Source: Lachnospiraceae bacterium
GTDB lineage: Bacteria; Bacillota_A; Clostridia; Lachnospirales; Lachnospiraceae
Direction of reading: 5' to 3'
DNA: 64,000 nucleotides
NCBI GenBank assembly: GCA_017516285.1
Contig: JAFXDD010000022.1
Span: forward strand, 66,033 to 130,032
Part shown: positions 35,637 to 44,669 of the stretch, in pieces
Layout: each line of letters begins with the position of its first letter
Position numbering within the stretch: the first letter of the stretch is position 1
The notes under the pieces: model-generated
Database searches by the model: none
The model's input: only the letters and a program-made list of their open reading frames with translations
What the model was told of the DNA's origin: nothing
Made by a program: the position numbers and the translations under genes

Positions 35637-37961
35637 CTAATACTGCTCCTGCATATATAATTGCACTCTATTTTGAATAAGCCCCATTACCTCCCGGGCG
35701 CTCTTCTTCCCACTAAAGTACACATCCATCTCCTCTAAAATAATGCTATACATGGTGCTGTCTATTACAGAGCTTAGCTCCACGCTATCTATCAAATTCC
35801 AGAACTCCGCTGCGTTTTCTTCGGAAATTTGATAAATGTAAACCGGTTCTTCCCATTCAAAATGGACCTGTTCCTTGGCCACTGGCTCCTCTGCGCCTTC
35901 TGCGTTTATACTGTATTCTACAGTCATAGCTTCTTCTATATATCTCTGTAAAAGCGTGCGTGAAACCGGTAAGTCAGTCAGCTTCTCCTGATAAGCCGGT
36001 TCCAGTGTCCCTGCCAGAAAATCCAAAGCTTCCTCGGTGTGCTCACTTAAGGCATTGATACTGAAGGCATAGCCTGCTATCTCTGCTACATTACCGCTTT
36101 GTCCTTCCAACGGATATCCCATGTAGGCCACCTCTTTTCCACAAAACATGGTCTCTACACGGCATGTACCAAACACATCCGACAACGTAAGGGGATATAA
36201 TAACGCCCTTCCTTCGCTAAACAGTGCTTTTAAAGAAGTATCTTCATCAAACTGCAGACTCTCCGGAAAACCATTAGAAAACCCCATCATTCTTAAAAAG
36301 CTATCCTGCTCAAAGTTACAAGTCCCCTCTGACCAGTCCACAAACTGCCCGATACTGCCACTGCATAAACAGCCGAATACAGACAGTTTGGTCTCACCCG
36401 GAAAGAGTATGCTGCCCTCTTCCCTGCTTTCGTAATAGTCCATAAGTGCCTGCACATTCCATCCTGACATTTCGTCTAATTCTGCGTCCTTCAAAGCAAT
36501 GGTACCCACCTTAAATTCCGGCACTAAAACATATAATCCATTATCCAGTGCAAAAGCTTCTAAAATGTTTTTGGTATACGTTTCTTCTGACAATGTCTCC
36601 ACAAAATCAGATAAATCCAGAAATGCTTCATTGGTCACATAGGCAGGCGTATAGAAAGACCCCCAATTAACGATATCCGGTCCTTTTCCAGTTGCAATTT
36701 TTATCAGCAGATTGCTGATGGCCTCCTGAAGGGTGACTTCTCCCAGTATAAGCTGATTTTCTATCACAACTTCATAATCACTCTGAGTAGCATTGTATTC
36801 CTGCACATACTGTGCAAGCAGTGCATCCTCTCTAAATACCGCCAACGTTACCTGTTCTTTTTGCTTTGTTTCTTCCTTGGTGCTATTTACTTCCTTTAAA
36901 AGTGGAATATAATAAATCTTTGTACCCTCTGCCATATTCACAATACTATTATTCACTACAGAAACAGCAGGCACTACCATAAGCAAACGTCCATCCTCCA
37001 TGATACAGGTTTTGCTACCATCCACTGCACAAGGAAAATTCTTTGGAGCAAGATATACACTTTCCTCCCCATCTGCACTGTATTTACATATACCATAGCC
37101 CGGTCCGTACAGAGTCAAATCGCTGTCAAAACCCATGCCCACAGCAGCAAACATGCTGCCACTAAACTCCGAACTCAAACTATCTTCTTCTAGGGTCAGA
37201 CTCGCTCCATCGCATTTAGCAAGTACATTGGTGCCATCCTGCTTCCAAAGCACTGCATACACGCTGCCATCCTGTGCTCTTCCCAAAGCATCAATATGTG
37301 AATACTCCTTCTCATTGGCAATCGCTCCAACATAACTACCCGTACCATCAAACACTAAAAACAGCTCTTCTCTCATAATACCGATGCGTACAAAAATATA
37401 CCCCTCTGCATCCACTGCAACAGCCCACGGAGAAGACTGTGCCGGCACCAATTCCGTTATATCGCACTCTAGCAGAACATTGCCTTCTCCGTCCAGCTTC
37501 CACAGAAGCATTTGCTTTATATTTCCAGTTGCATCCTTGCCGCGCAACACCGTATAAATATTACCGGCAGTGTCTGTTGTAATTACCATTGGAGCAAGCC
37601 CCTCCGGCAGCTCCGCTAACACTGCTTTCGATACACTCTCCCCAATAGTCATTTCATAGATGCCTGTATATGCACCCTGTTCACAGGTAAAATAAATTTT
37701 ATCTCTGTAATTGCAGATATCGTATATCAGAGCTTTACCGGTGTAATCTACCTCTAAGGCTTCGTAGCTAATCGGTATCGGTGACAAGCTCTCCCCGTCT
37801 GCTGTAAAGGAAGTATTTGAAATAGCTGACTTCTCTTCATTCGGCACGCTTTGCCTGGATTCATCGGTAAATCCAGGCTTTTCCTTTAAAGCTGTGCCGC
37901 AACCCATAAGACAGCTTAATATCATTATAATTATAAGTATTAAAATTCCGGTTCGTTTCAT
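35637..37961 (-). CDS. Large solute-binding-like lipoprotein with propeller-like N-domain (774 aa)
   Basis: A lipoprotein signal (ILIIIMILSCLMGCG) is followed by about 330 residues of repeated beta strands (GDNIYTVLRG-type units such as NIYTVLRGKDATG and GYIFVRIGIM), resembling a beta-propeller. From about residue 385 an extracellular solute-binding domain begins (VTLAVFREDALLAQYVQEYN, GKGPDIVNWGSFYTP, NGLYVLVPEF). The C-terminus ends ISMNRV-like LIQNRVQLYMQEQY, a common ending in sugar-binding lipoproteins. No permease or ATPase genes accompany it. A four-fold 11-bp repeat precedes it. It is a paralogue of the next gene; the ligand is unknown. Confidence 0.8.
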   Translation of the reverse strand: MKRTGILILIIIMILSCLMGCGTALKEKPGFTDESRQSVPNEEKSAISNTSFTADGESLSPIPISYEALEVDYTGKALIYDICNYRDKIYFTCEQGAYTGIYEMTIGESVSKAVLAELPEGLAPMVITTDTAGNIYTVLRGKDATGNIKQMLLWKLDGEGNVLLECDITELVPAQSSPWAVAVDAEGYIFVRIGIMREELFLVFDGTGSYVGAIANEKEYSHIDALGRAQDGSVYAVLWKQDGTNVLAKCDGASLTLEEDSLSSEFSGSMFAAVGMGFDSDLTLYGPGYGICKYSADGEESVYLAPKNFPCAVDGSKTCIMEDGRLLMVVPAVSVVNNSIVNMAEGTKIYYIPLLKEVNSTKEETKQKEQVTLAVFREDALLAQYVQEYNATQSDYEVVIENQLILGEVTLQEAISNLLIKIATGKGPDIVNWGSFYTPAYVTNEAFLDLSDFVETLSEETYTKNILEAFALDNGLYVLVPEFKVGTIALKDAELDEMSGWNVQALMDYYESREEGSILFPGETKLSVFGCLCSGSIGQFVDWSEGTCNFEQDSFLRMMGFSNGFPESLQFDEDTSLKALFSEGRALLYPLTLSDVFGTCRVETMFCGKEVAYMGYPLEGQSGNVAEIAGYAFSINALSEHTEEALDFLAGTLEPAYQEKLTDLPVSRTLLQRYIEEAMTVEYSINAEGAEEPVAKEQVHFEWEEPVYIYQISEENAAEFWNLIDSVELSSVIDSTMYSIILEEMDVYFSGKKSAREVMGLIQNRVQLYMQEQY

Positions 37962-37992
37962 AAAAGCACCTCACATTTTGTATATGTATAAA

Positions 37993-38046
37993 AGCATAGC
38001 TGATGGCTGTTAAAAGGCTGTTAGAAAAGTGTTAGAGGGATGTTAA
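37993..38046 (-). promoter_or_regulatory. Four-fold 11-bp repeat (PhoP-box-like) and -10 box
   Basis: On the minus strand TTAACA, CTAACA, CTAACA and TTAACA recur at exactly 11-base spacing (plus-strand starts 38041, 38030, 38019, 38008). Nine bases after the last is TATGCT, a candidate -10 box. This matches the arrangement of PhoP (OmpR-family) activator sites in Bacillus: four TTAACA-like repeats with five-base spacers directly upstream of the -10. Confidence 0.65.
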
Positions 38047-38061
38047 CCGCCTCATCATGCT

Positions 38062-40287
38062 TTAATCCATCTGCTCTTGCAAATATACACCCACTCTGTT
38101 TTGAATCAGTGCCGTCACCTCATCCAGACTTTTTTGTCCCTCAAAAAAGAATTCCGCTTCTTCGTTAATGATATTTTGAATGTGGGTATGGTACTTAAAT
38201 TTTACATCAGCCCGCTGGATTAACTGCTTTACGGCATCTACATCACTTTGGGTTGCCTCATAAATTTCTATATAGTTATTGCTATCCTTATATGTACGGT
38301 TAATTACGGGTACCTCTCCCTCAGGAGTTGAAGCATACGTTTTTTCCATTACCTGCTCCATTTTGGTATCAAACTGTGTTTTTATAACAGGAAAGCCACC
38401 ATTCCCGTAACCATTCATCAGATAATATTTTATAAATTCCCATGCCTTATCCTGATTTTCTCCCTTGGCATTGATTGCCAGCTGGCTACCCCGGAAGCTT
38501 ACCGCTGTGCCGCTTCCCTCCACAGCAGGATAGCCGATAAAATCCAAATTATCTCCATACAGCTTCGCCTGCAGCTGATAATCGGCCACGCTGGATATCA
38601 GGCCTACCGACATTAAAATGTCGCCCTTTTGGATATCTGCCGACAGACTTCCGTTTTTATAGCCACCTTTATATTCTTTTGCAAACTCCAAAACTTCCTT
38701 AAAGCCTTCGCTTTCAAAGCTGCAAGTACCACTTTCCCAATCTATAAATTCATCCATTCCCATAGTGCAAAGCGTTGTCAAGACCGGTTCATCAGCAGAA
38801 AACCCATTTATGGCATTAATATTTTTGCCATTATTCTTTAAAATCTGCATTAACTCCGTTAAGGTAACGCCATACCGCCCCTGAACAATCGAATTGCTGC
38901 CCCACATGGAATAAAGCTGGAAGGCAGGCGCTATGTTATATAAATGCCCCTCCAATTCGTATGCACGCAAAGCACTTGGCATAAGCTGCTCCTTGCAGCA
39001 CTCACTATCCTGCTCCATATACAAATACAAATCTACAAATGCATTCTTCTTGGCCAACATCTCGTAGTCAATCATGGATACTTCTAAAATATCCGTTGCC
39101 TCACCTCTGACGATATCCAGCTTTAATTGCTCTACTCCTGCATCAAAGCCTTCCTCTTCGTCATAATAAGTAATAATTTCTATCCTGATACCATCGCTAA
39201 AACGGTTGAAACTTGTTACCGCATCCTTTAATTCTGCAAAAGCCTCCATACTACCCAGCGTCAGTATTATTTCCTCACTTTGCCCAACTTCAAGATATGT
39301 ATATTCGGAATTGCCGTTTTCATCATAGTTATCCACAATCTCAATTGCATCCCCCTTCATTCCCAGATAAATAATGTCTGACGGATATATACCATATGTG
39401 GAAAGCTCTAACAGTTTCTCTGCAGCCTGTTCCTTAAATAAATATTTATACACACCACTTCCCCGACAAAACAGGAACCCACCTTCTATGGCAGAAACCT
39501 TTTCCATATCATTTAAGGAACCCACATCCTCCATACGTATCTTTTCAGTCGCCCCTTCTTGTTCCGCGTGCACCTCCTGCACATACACTCCCTCTGGATC
39601 CTTTGCCAGCATGACCGGAACACCATCACTGCCAACGGTAAAGCTTAAAAGCTGTGAGCCATTTGAATTTGGTACCTGTTCATAAAACAAGGTATCTAAC
39701 CGGGCATCCTTTACATATATCTGATCAACCAGTGTATAGACATTTTCCGGTTCATCCTCCCAGAACTCCCTTATTGGCAAAATTGTTTCATACCAGAAAT
39801 AAAAATAACCTGCATCATCCACATATAAGCCTTTTGGAACAACCTCATGTCGTTCATTTACATGATCCAGTACAAAATCTCCTAAGGCGCTAAGCTCCCC
39901 ATTATGGTCTATTTTCCAAAAAATTTCCTTATCCCTTGTCACGCCCAGTACATATATATTCCCATTGGTATCTACCGTTATGGTGCGAACCTCCGTTACT
40001 CCCTCTATTTTTACTTCCTTTAAAATTTCATTTCCTTCCGCCTCTTGAAATACCACGGTAGCCCCGGTGCTGTCAATATAACATCCATACACGATATCAT
40101 CCTTCACCACAGCCTGTTCCAAATGACAGCCCAGAGAATAATGCGTAGCCTTCCACGAAACAACCTCTGCCTGCTGCGCCTCATTTACACTTTCCTTACC
40201 GGAAATATCTATGCTTTCTTTACTGCAGGCTGATAAAGTTACAAGGATACAGAAGCATAGCAGTAGATTTGTAAATCTTTTTTTCAT
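38062..40287 (-). CDS. Large solute-binding-like lipoprotein with propeller-like N-domain (741 aa)
   Basis: The lipobox is LVTLSACS. Residues 40-330 are strand-rich repeats (NIYVLGVTRDKEIFWKIDHN is one unit) and the C-terminal 400 residues are a solute-binding domain: IILTLGSMEAFAELKDAVTSFN, IVRGEATDILEVSMIDYEML, LEGHLYNIAPAFQLYS, and the ending DEVTALIQNRVGVYLQEQ. It shares its order and ending with the 774-residue protein downstream, so the pair arose by duplication. It starts eight bases after the stop of the small lipoprotein at 40295 and is probably co-transcribed with it. No transporter membrane genes are nearby, suggesting a sensing or orphan-binding role. Confidence 0.8.
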   Translation of the reverse strand: MKKRFTNLLLCFCILVTLSACSKESIDISGKESVNEAQQAEVVSWKATHYSLGCHLEQAVVKDDIVYGCYIDSTGATVVFQEAEGNEILKEVKIEGVTEVRTITVDTNGNIYVLGVTRDKEIFWKIDHNGELSALGDFVLDHVNERHEVVPKGLYVDDAGYFYFWYETILPIREFWEDEPENVYTLVDQIYVKDARLDTLFYEQVPNSNGSQLLSFTVGSDGVPVMLAKDPEGVYVQEVHAEQEGATEKIRMEDVGSLNDMEKVSAIEGGFLFCRGSGVYKYLFKEQAAEKLLELSTYGIYPSDIIYLGMKGDAIEIVDNYDENGNSEYTYLEVGQSEEIILTLGSMEAFAELKDAVTSFNRFSDGIRIEIITYYDEEEGFDAGVEQLKLDIVRGEATDILEVSMIDYEMLAKKNAFVDLYLYMEQDSECCKEQLMPSALRAYELEGHLYNIAPAFQLYSMWGSNSIVQGRYGVTLTELMQILKNNGKNINAINGFSADEPVLTTLCTMGMDEFIDWESGTCSFESEGFKEVLEFAKEYKGGYKNGSLSADIQKGDILMSVGLISSVADYQLQAKLYGDNLDFIGYPAVEGSGTAVSFRGSQLAINAKGENQDKAWEFIKYYLMNGYGNGGFPVIKTQFDTKMEQVMEKTYASTPEGEVPVINRTYKDSNNYIEIYEATQSDVDAVKQLIQRADVKFKYHTHIQNIINEEAEFFFEGQKSLDEVTALIQNRVGVYLQEQMD

Positions 40288-40294
40288 AATATTT

Positions 40295-41008
40295 TTATTC
40301 CTCCGTGCTTTCTAAGCTTTCAATATCTAACTTAGCATTCGTCAGCACATTAATATACTCGCCATCCTTCTCCTGAAATACATTATAACCGCCCGCTGAC
40401 AAGCCATAATATCCTTTATAAATATCGTTATCCGTTAAATCAAGCACAAAAATGTAATATTCCTGGCCTTGCACTAACTCATAGTAAGATTCATTCTTTA
40501 TTAGAATCATTTCCTCTAGTTCTTCTGGGGTAAGCTTATCAGCATTGAGTTTTAATTTTGCGCCTTCATCCTTCGTATCAATAAATTCCTGCATTGATAC
40601 GATGCCGCCACCACTGTCAGCCAGCTTTATATTTTTCGGAACACTGCCATCATCATTCATTAATACGTCCAAGACCTCTACATTGTATGTACTGTCAGGC
40701 ATACCAGAATTTTTTACAAAAAACTTCGTTTTTTCTTTTGTTATGACTCGAATTTTTAACAAGTAATCGGCATGCTCACATACAACTGCCGGATCTAATA
40801 CATTAAACGCCCAACTACTTTCAGCAGAAATAACTTTAACAACATTATCCGCTTGTACAACCTCCTCTTCATGACTGACCTCGGTACTACCAGTTTCAGT
40901 AAACTGCGTTTCTGCAATATCCGCATCGGCCTCCCCCGTACTCTTGTAAGAGCATGCGCTAAGTGTCATAGACAACAACATAGTTATTAATAAAAATTGT
41001 TTCTTCAT
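40295..41008 (-). CDS. Lipoprotein, shared-cassette family (C-domain type B)
   Basis: Start at ATG 41008 after AGGAGG. Residues 1-50 (signal peptide, LSAC lipobox, linker ending VSHEEEV) are almost identical to the lipoprotein at 34715, but the remaining 187 residues are different: SSWAFNVLDPAVVCEHADYL, VEVLDVLMNDDGSVPKNIKL and QGQEYYIFVLDLTDN. This C-domain resembles small secreted beta-rich domains in Firmicutes of unknown function. The gene is driven by a duplicated promoter and followed by a solute-binding-like gene after seven bases. Confidence 0.8.
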   Translation of the reverse strand: MKKQFLLITMLLSMTLSACSYKSTGEADADIAETQFTETGSTEVSHEEEVVQADNVVKVISAESSWAFNVLDPAVVCEHADYLLKIRVITKEKTKFFVKNSGMPDSTYNVEVLDVLMNDDGSVPKNIKLADSGGGIVSMQEFIDTKDEGAKLKLNADKLTPEELEEMILIKNESYYELVQGQEYYIFVLDLTDNDIYKGYYGLSAGGYNVFQEKDGEYINVLTNAKLDIESLESTEE

Positions 41009-41122
41009 TATGATATACCTCCTGTTCAACCAGATGTTTTGTTGCTTTATTATAGCAATCTAAAGCACATTTTTGTACCTACTTCATAAAATCTTAAGTT
41101 ATAAATAAGATTCCTTCATTAC
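40859..41122 (-). repeat. Lipoprotein 5' cassette, copy 2
   Basis: This is the second copy of the promoter-signal-linker block (see 34566-34830), with the same AATCTTA-N9-TAAGATT inverted repeat at 41090-41112. Identity stops after the codons for SHEEEV. Confidence 0.85.
41049..41077 (-). promoter_or_regulatory. Promoter in lipoprotein cassette copy 2
   Basis: TATAAT with TACAAA 17 bases upstream on the minus strand, about 41 bases before ATG 41008. The spacer is nearly identical to copy 1. Confidence 0.6.
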
Positions 41123-41172
41123 ACCAAAAGAACTGCACCCACCAGTACAGTTCCCTCGTTGTCAGCCTCCAG

Positions 41173-42038
41173 TTATTCAATCCGACTTCTCACCCACTCC
41201 TCCGACACATTCAGACGCTTCGCTGCTTCTGACAAATTAATGATGCCGTCCTTTACCAGTGAAATATAAGCCTTTGCCTCACCTTCACTTCTAATCCTTT
41301 TTGCCTCATAATCCAAAATTCTTCCACCCATAACACTAGCTACTCCTTCCTTTACCTTCTCGTGCTTAGCTGCAATATGTCCAAGCACCTTCTTACACAT
41401 ATCAATAATGCAATGCCTGGTATACTCGTCAATCTCGCCCTTTTCGCTAAGTGCCGCCAGACGTTCCATAATATCCTGATAAATCAACTCCAGCTCTTCT
41501 AATTTCTTCTCATCTTTATTATACATCTTAAATTGGTTTTTGTACACAAAAATATGGAAAGGAATTAAAAAATATAACTTCTTTTTAAAGAGCTCGTTCA
41601 CGGAATAGTTTTTGATTTTCAGCACCTGAACTGCATATGTAACCTCACCGTCCGGTGTTTTGATAGTAACACTTAGCTTGTCCGGCGTATCCCTGGTGCT
41701 GCTCAGATAAATAACCGCAGCCTTTGGCAACTCCACTGTCAGCCCCTCTGCTGTCAGCTCCGCATCCTCCAAGGCTATCTGGGTGTCGTATTCAAACATC
41801 CGGATAATCATACTGTGGTCCTCTGTGCTCTGACTTTCAATATGATAATTCCTTTTTCCGAAGCTTCCACAAATCATAAAATGGCTGTCGGTTACCCGCT
41901 TATCTTCCTCACCATCCTGCTGCTCCATGTAGTGCACGTCACTGCCTAGCTCCACCTTTTCCTCTCCTGTAGCAGCTGGGGGCAGTCATTAACCATGGTA
42001 CGGTGTACGTCATCATAAGGCGTCGAAGATTTTTTCAT
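41173..42038 (-). pseudogene. Rpn/PD-(D/E)XK nuclease-family protein, disrupted near the N-terminus
   Basis: The long frame (41173-41955) matches the C-terminal four fifths of Rpn-family recombination-promoting nuclease proteins: DSHFMICGSFGKRNYHIESQ, STEDHSMIIRMFEYDTQIALE, and a later LKIKNYSVNELFKKKLYFLIPF, with a helix-turn-helix-like tail (LSEAAKRLNVSEEWV). Upstream, ATG 42038 encodes MKKSSTPYDDVHRTMVNDC, the family N-terminus, but this frame ends after about 30 codons and a short segment is deleted between the parts. The gene is therefore broken. It sits inside the lipoprotein region and separates two lipoprotein groups. Confidence 0.75.
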
Positions 42039-42310
42039 AAAGCACTGTCCTTTCATAAGCTTGAAGGGACAAGCATTTCTATCCGGAAAATCCTCTACAG
42101 ACACACCAGACATTTATTGACAAAAATATCCCTCTAATACATATAGGCATTAAGGGCGCATTTTGTCACAAAAATTATTATTAAATTTTTATAAAGAAAG
42201 ACTTGAAGCCCTAAGCCCCCAAGCCTTTCTTCGTGTATAGGCATAAGAGGCCATAGCTCATGCAAACCATAGCCTCCCAATAAAAAGCAAATCCAACACC
42301 AAAATCAGTC
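42039..42310. other. Gene-free stretch between Rpn pseudogene and lipoprotein operon
   Basis: It contains the operon terminator at 42196-42229 and a second imperfect hairpin (GAGGCCATAG with CTATGGCCTC-like arms, about 42247-42287). The remainder is AT-rich and shows no reading frame or RNA that I recognise. Confidence 0.5.
42196..42229 (-). terminator. Terminator after the agr-proximal lipoprotein operon
   Basis: On the minus strand GAAAGGCTTG pairs with CAAGTCTTTC (one G-T or mismatch) around a 14-base loop, followed by TTTAT. It lies about 80 bases after the stop at 42311. Confidence 0.6.
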
Positions 42311-43339
42311 TTATTCCCCAAAATCCATGATATTTACTTCCAGCTTAATACTGCCATTATCTGATAATGCAATACTACCTATCAGTCTGCCTCTGCCGGA
42401 TGGACCATCATAGCAGTAAATCTCCCAATTCTTTTCATCCACACGTAATGCAACGGTATGCTCAGGTACATGATAGGTTTCTTCACCAGCCACAATCTCA
42501 TATGCCAGGCGAGAAGCATTTTCCGGAGTAATAAGCTCGCGATACTCCTCTTTAAAGTATGGCACACCACCTGTCGCTGACAGCGCCATTTCCATATTAG
42601 AAGGTTCAAATGCCCCTTCCTTAAAAGAAACTGCTTCAGTTAACTGTGCAAGTGCTTTTTCAGAAAGTAGCGCTTTATTGACTGAGAAACAGTATCCCTT
42701 ATTCGCCCCCTCTTTACTCCAAAGCACATCCACATACTCGCAGGACTCCTTACAGGCTTCCTCCGTATCAGCAAACAAGCCGGCCGCTATCAGCCACTCC
42801 GTATCACCATAAGCATATGGCAAATCAGAAACAAGGAAGGTATATCGCACCACACCATCTATCGTTTCCTGGGACTGCGGCTTCACACTTCCATGGGAGC
42901 TTCGCTGTGCATGAAACTGCATAAACTGCCTCTCGGTTTGCAAGCCGCCCTCCGGCAACTCTATAATCTCAAACCTGCCGCAATGAATACCCTGATTGTA
43001 AATAGTAACAAAACTACGAGACACCTCTCCACTATCCGATACATTCTCATTATACACATATGACAACCCCTCTACAGCATCCAACTTGACATAATCGCCT
43101 TCAAAAGCGTCTGTGGCATATTTTTTCAGGTAGTCAGCTAATTCAAGATTTACTATAGAGTCTTCAGCATAAGCATTACTGACAACCGTCTCAACAAACT
43201 GTGTTTCTCCAACATCTGAATCTACTTTCACACTCCTGTAAGAGCATGCACTAAGCAACACTGCCACTAGCATAAATATAATTAAAAATCGCTTTTTCAT
43301 AATAGTGTATGGAGCAAATACCGATATTAATTTTTTCAT
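42311..43339 (-). CDS. Lipoprotein, shared-cassette family (C-domain type C), with fused leader
   Basis: Residues 14-33 form a lipoprotein signal (MKKRFLIIFMLVAVLLSACS) and the linker VDSDVGETQFVET resembles the other family members. The 270-residue C-domain (ADYLKKYATDAFEGDYVKLD, QTERQFMQFHAQRSSHGS, DTEWLIAAGLFAD, EIYCYDGPSGRGR) is not recognised. The only good ribosome site, GGGAGG, precedes ATG 43339, so 13 extra residues (MKKLISVFAPYTI) come before the usual start. Those residues and the ribosome site match the start of the M23 peptidase gene at 46.5 kb, showing recombination between paralogues. Confidence 0.75.
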   Translation of the reverse strand: MKKLISVFAPYTIMKKRFLIIFMLVAVLLSACSYRSVKVDSDVGETQFVETVVSNAYAEDSIVNLELADYLKKYATDAFEGDYVKLDAVEGLSYVYNENVSDSGEVSRSFVTIYNQGIHCGRFEIIELPEGGLQTERQFMQFHAQRSSHGSVKPQSQETIDGVVRYTFLVSDLPYAYGDTEWLIAAGLFADTEEACKESCEYVDVLWSKEGANKGYCFSVNKALLSEKALAQLTEAVSFKEGAFEPSNMEMALSATGGVPYFKEEYRELITPENASRLAYEIVAGEETYHVPEHTVALRVDEKNWEIYCYDGPSGRGRLIGSIALSDNGSIKLEVNIMDFGE

Positions 43340-43363
43340 CGCAACACCTCCCGATTTTTAATT
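43280..43363. repeat. 12-bp inverted repeat framing the recombined leader
   Basis: AATTAAAAATCG at 43280-43291 is the exact complement of CGATTTTTAATT at 43352-43363. The enclosed 60 bases hold the ribosome site and the leader that resembles the M23 gene start. The repeat may mark an insertion or form a stem near the ribosome site. Confidence 0.65.
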
Positions 43364-43379
43364 GGTTGCTTTTTGGAAC

Positions 43380-44600
43380 TTATTTAGTCAAATAGAGAGT
43401 ACCCTGATATCCACATTTACAAGTAGCTGTAATAGTTCCATCTCCGTTATTTACCTGTCTATAATAAGCATGTACACCAAGTGGCATAAACTCTAAATCA
43501 CCTGTTGACTGATATGAATTTCCATAGAATGCATTTAAAATTTCCTCATATGTTTTTCCGGCATTTGCCATATTATTAGCCAAATTCAAATTCATTCTTC
43601 CGCTATTTTCTGCACCTTCACTATCTGATGTAGTATACCAGCTATAAATTCGTGAATAATCTGTACTAAAGAAATTTACATTCCATATTGTTTCAACTCT
43701 CGTATATATGGTTGTCCAAGTAGAATTATTCCAATATTCATCCGGATTATATATCTGATAAGAGCTAGGATAATTTGTATTTGTTGCATTTGTATCAGTT
43801 ACATGATAATTCGCATTAGAGTCAGCAGTCACTACATAATACCAACCGTAATTTCTTATAGCCAAAATGCCCGCATAATGATAATCTGCATCTCTTCTAA
43901 CATATCCTAGCTCTCTACAAGCCACAACCTTAACATATTTTTGTAAATCTACGCTCTCAATAACCCCATTACCATATTTCCATCGTGCCACAGTAATAGT
44001 TGACGGAAGCTGATTGTATGAACATGCATATGAAGAATATGTCGTAGTATCTGCTCCAAATCTCATGACAGAATAATTAATCGCTTCTTCTTCACTTTCA
44101 TGGTCTTCTATAGTATCCGGCAAAGGCATTCTGAATGCTACAATTTTTCTTTCTCCATCAACAGTTCCTATAAATACTAAATTGTAATTCATTCCATCCA
44201 AGTAAAATTCATTATCAACCTTTGTTTCTATATCTGACTTTACAAGATATATGGAAATATCCTCTCCTTCGCAAGTATTAACTATCGGCAGATATGCACC
44301 GGAATCTACTAGCCCCTTATTTTCAACAGAATTAACTTTCTCAATTGAATAAACGCCCAATTTATTTTCCTGATAATATGGACTATTTATGTATGACTCC
44401 ATTTGGCCTGCATACTCGGTGCCCATCAATCCAAGTAAATCGTCCCAATTTTTATCAGATACATAATCATAATAACTTTCAATAATCATGTTGTCAACTT
44501 TATCGTAGTCATTTTGCATTTCGGATGCATAAGCTTTATTGCCTGTAATCCCAATTAGTAATGCTAAAGCACATATCGTCTGAAATAAGTATTTCTTCAT
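43380..44600 (-). CDS. Secreted protein with SpoIID/LytB-like domain
   Basis: A signal peptide (MKKYLFQTICALALLIGITG, cut after AYA) is followed by about 150 uncharacterised residues and then a region like SpoIID/LytB: TVARWKYGNGVIESVDLQKY, VKVVACRELG, AGILAIRNYGWYYVV and NNMANAGKTYEEILNAFYGN. SpoIID-type proteins cut glycan strands after sporulation or modify amidase activity. The final 35 residues contain CKCGYQG, a possible metal or disulfide knuckle. ATG 44600 follows AGGAGG. Its position between lipoproteins and downstream of an M23 peptidase suggests cell-wall work outside engulfment. Confidence 0.65.
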   Translation of the reverse strand: MKKYLFQTICALALLIGITGNKAYASEMQNDYDKVDNMIIESYYDYVSDKNWDDLLGLMGTEYAGQMESYINSPYYQENKLGVYSIEKVNSVENKGLVDSGAYLPIVNTCEGEDISIYLVKSDIETKVDNEFYLDGMNYNLVFIGTVDGERKIVAFRMPLPDTIEDHESEEEAINYSVMRFGADTTTYSSYACSYNQLPSTITVARWKYGNGVIESVDLQKYVKVVACRELGYVRRDADYHYAGILAIRNYGWYYVVTADSNANYHVTDTNATNTNYPSSYQIYNPDEYWNNSTWTTIYTRVETIWNVNFFSTDYSRIYSWYTTSDSEGAENSGRMNLNLANNMANAGKTYEEILNAFYGNSYQSTGDLEFMPLGVHAYYRQVNNGDGTITATCKCGYQGTLYLTK

Positions 44601-44669
44601 AGAATTTGTCCTCCTGAATAAAATGTTTTTCATGTAACTATACTAAGCTTTCTTCGCCTATTCATGCCT

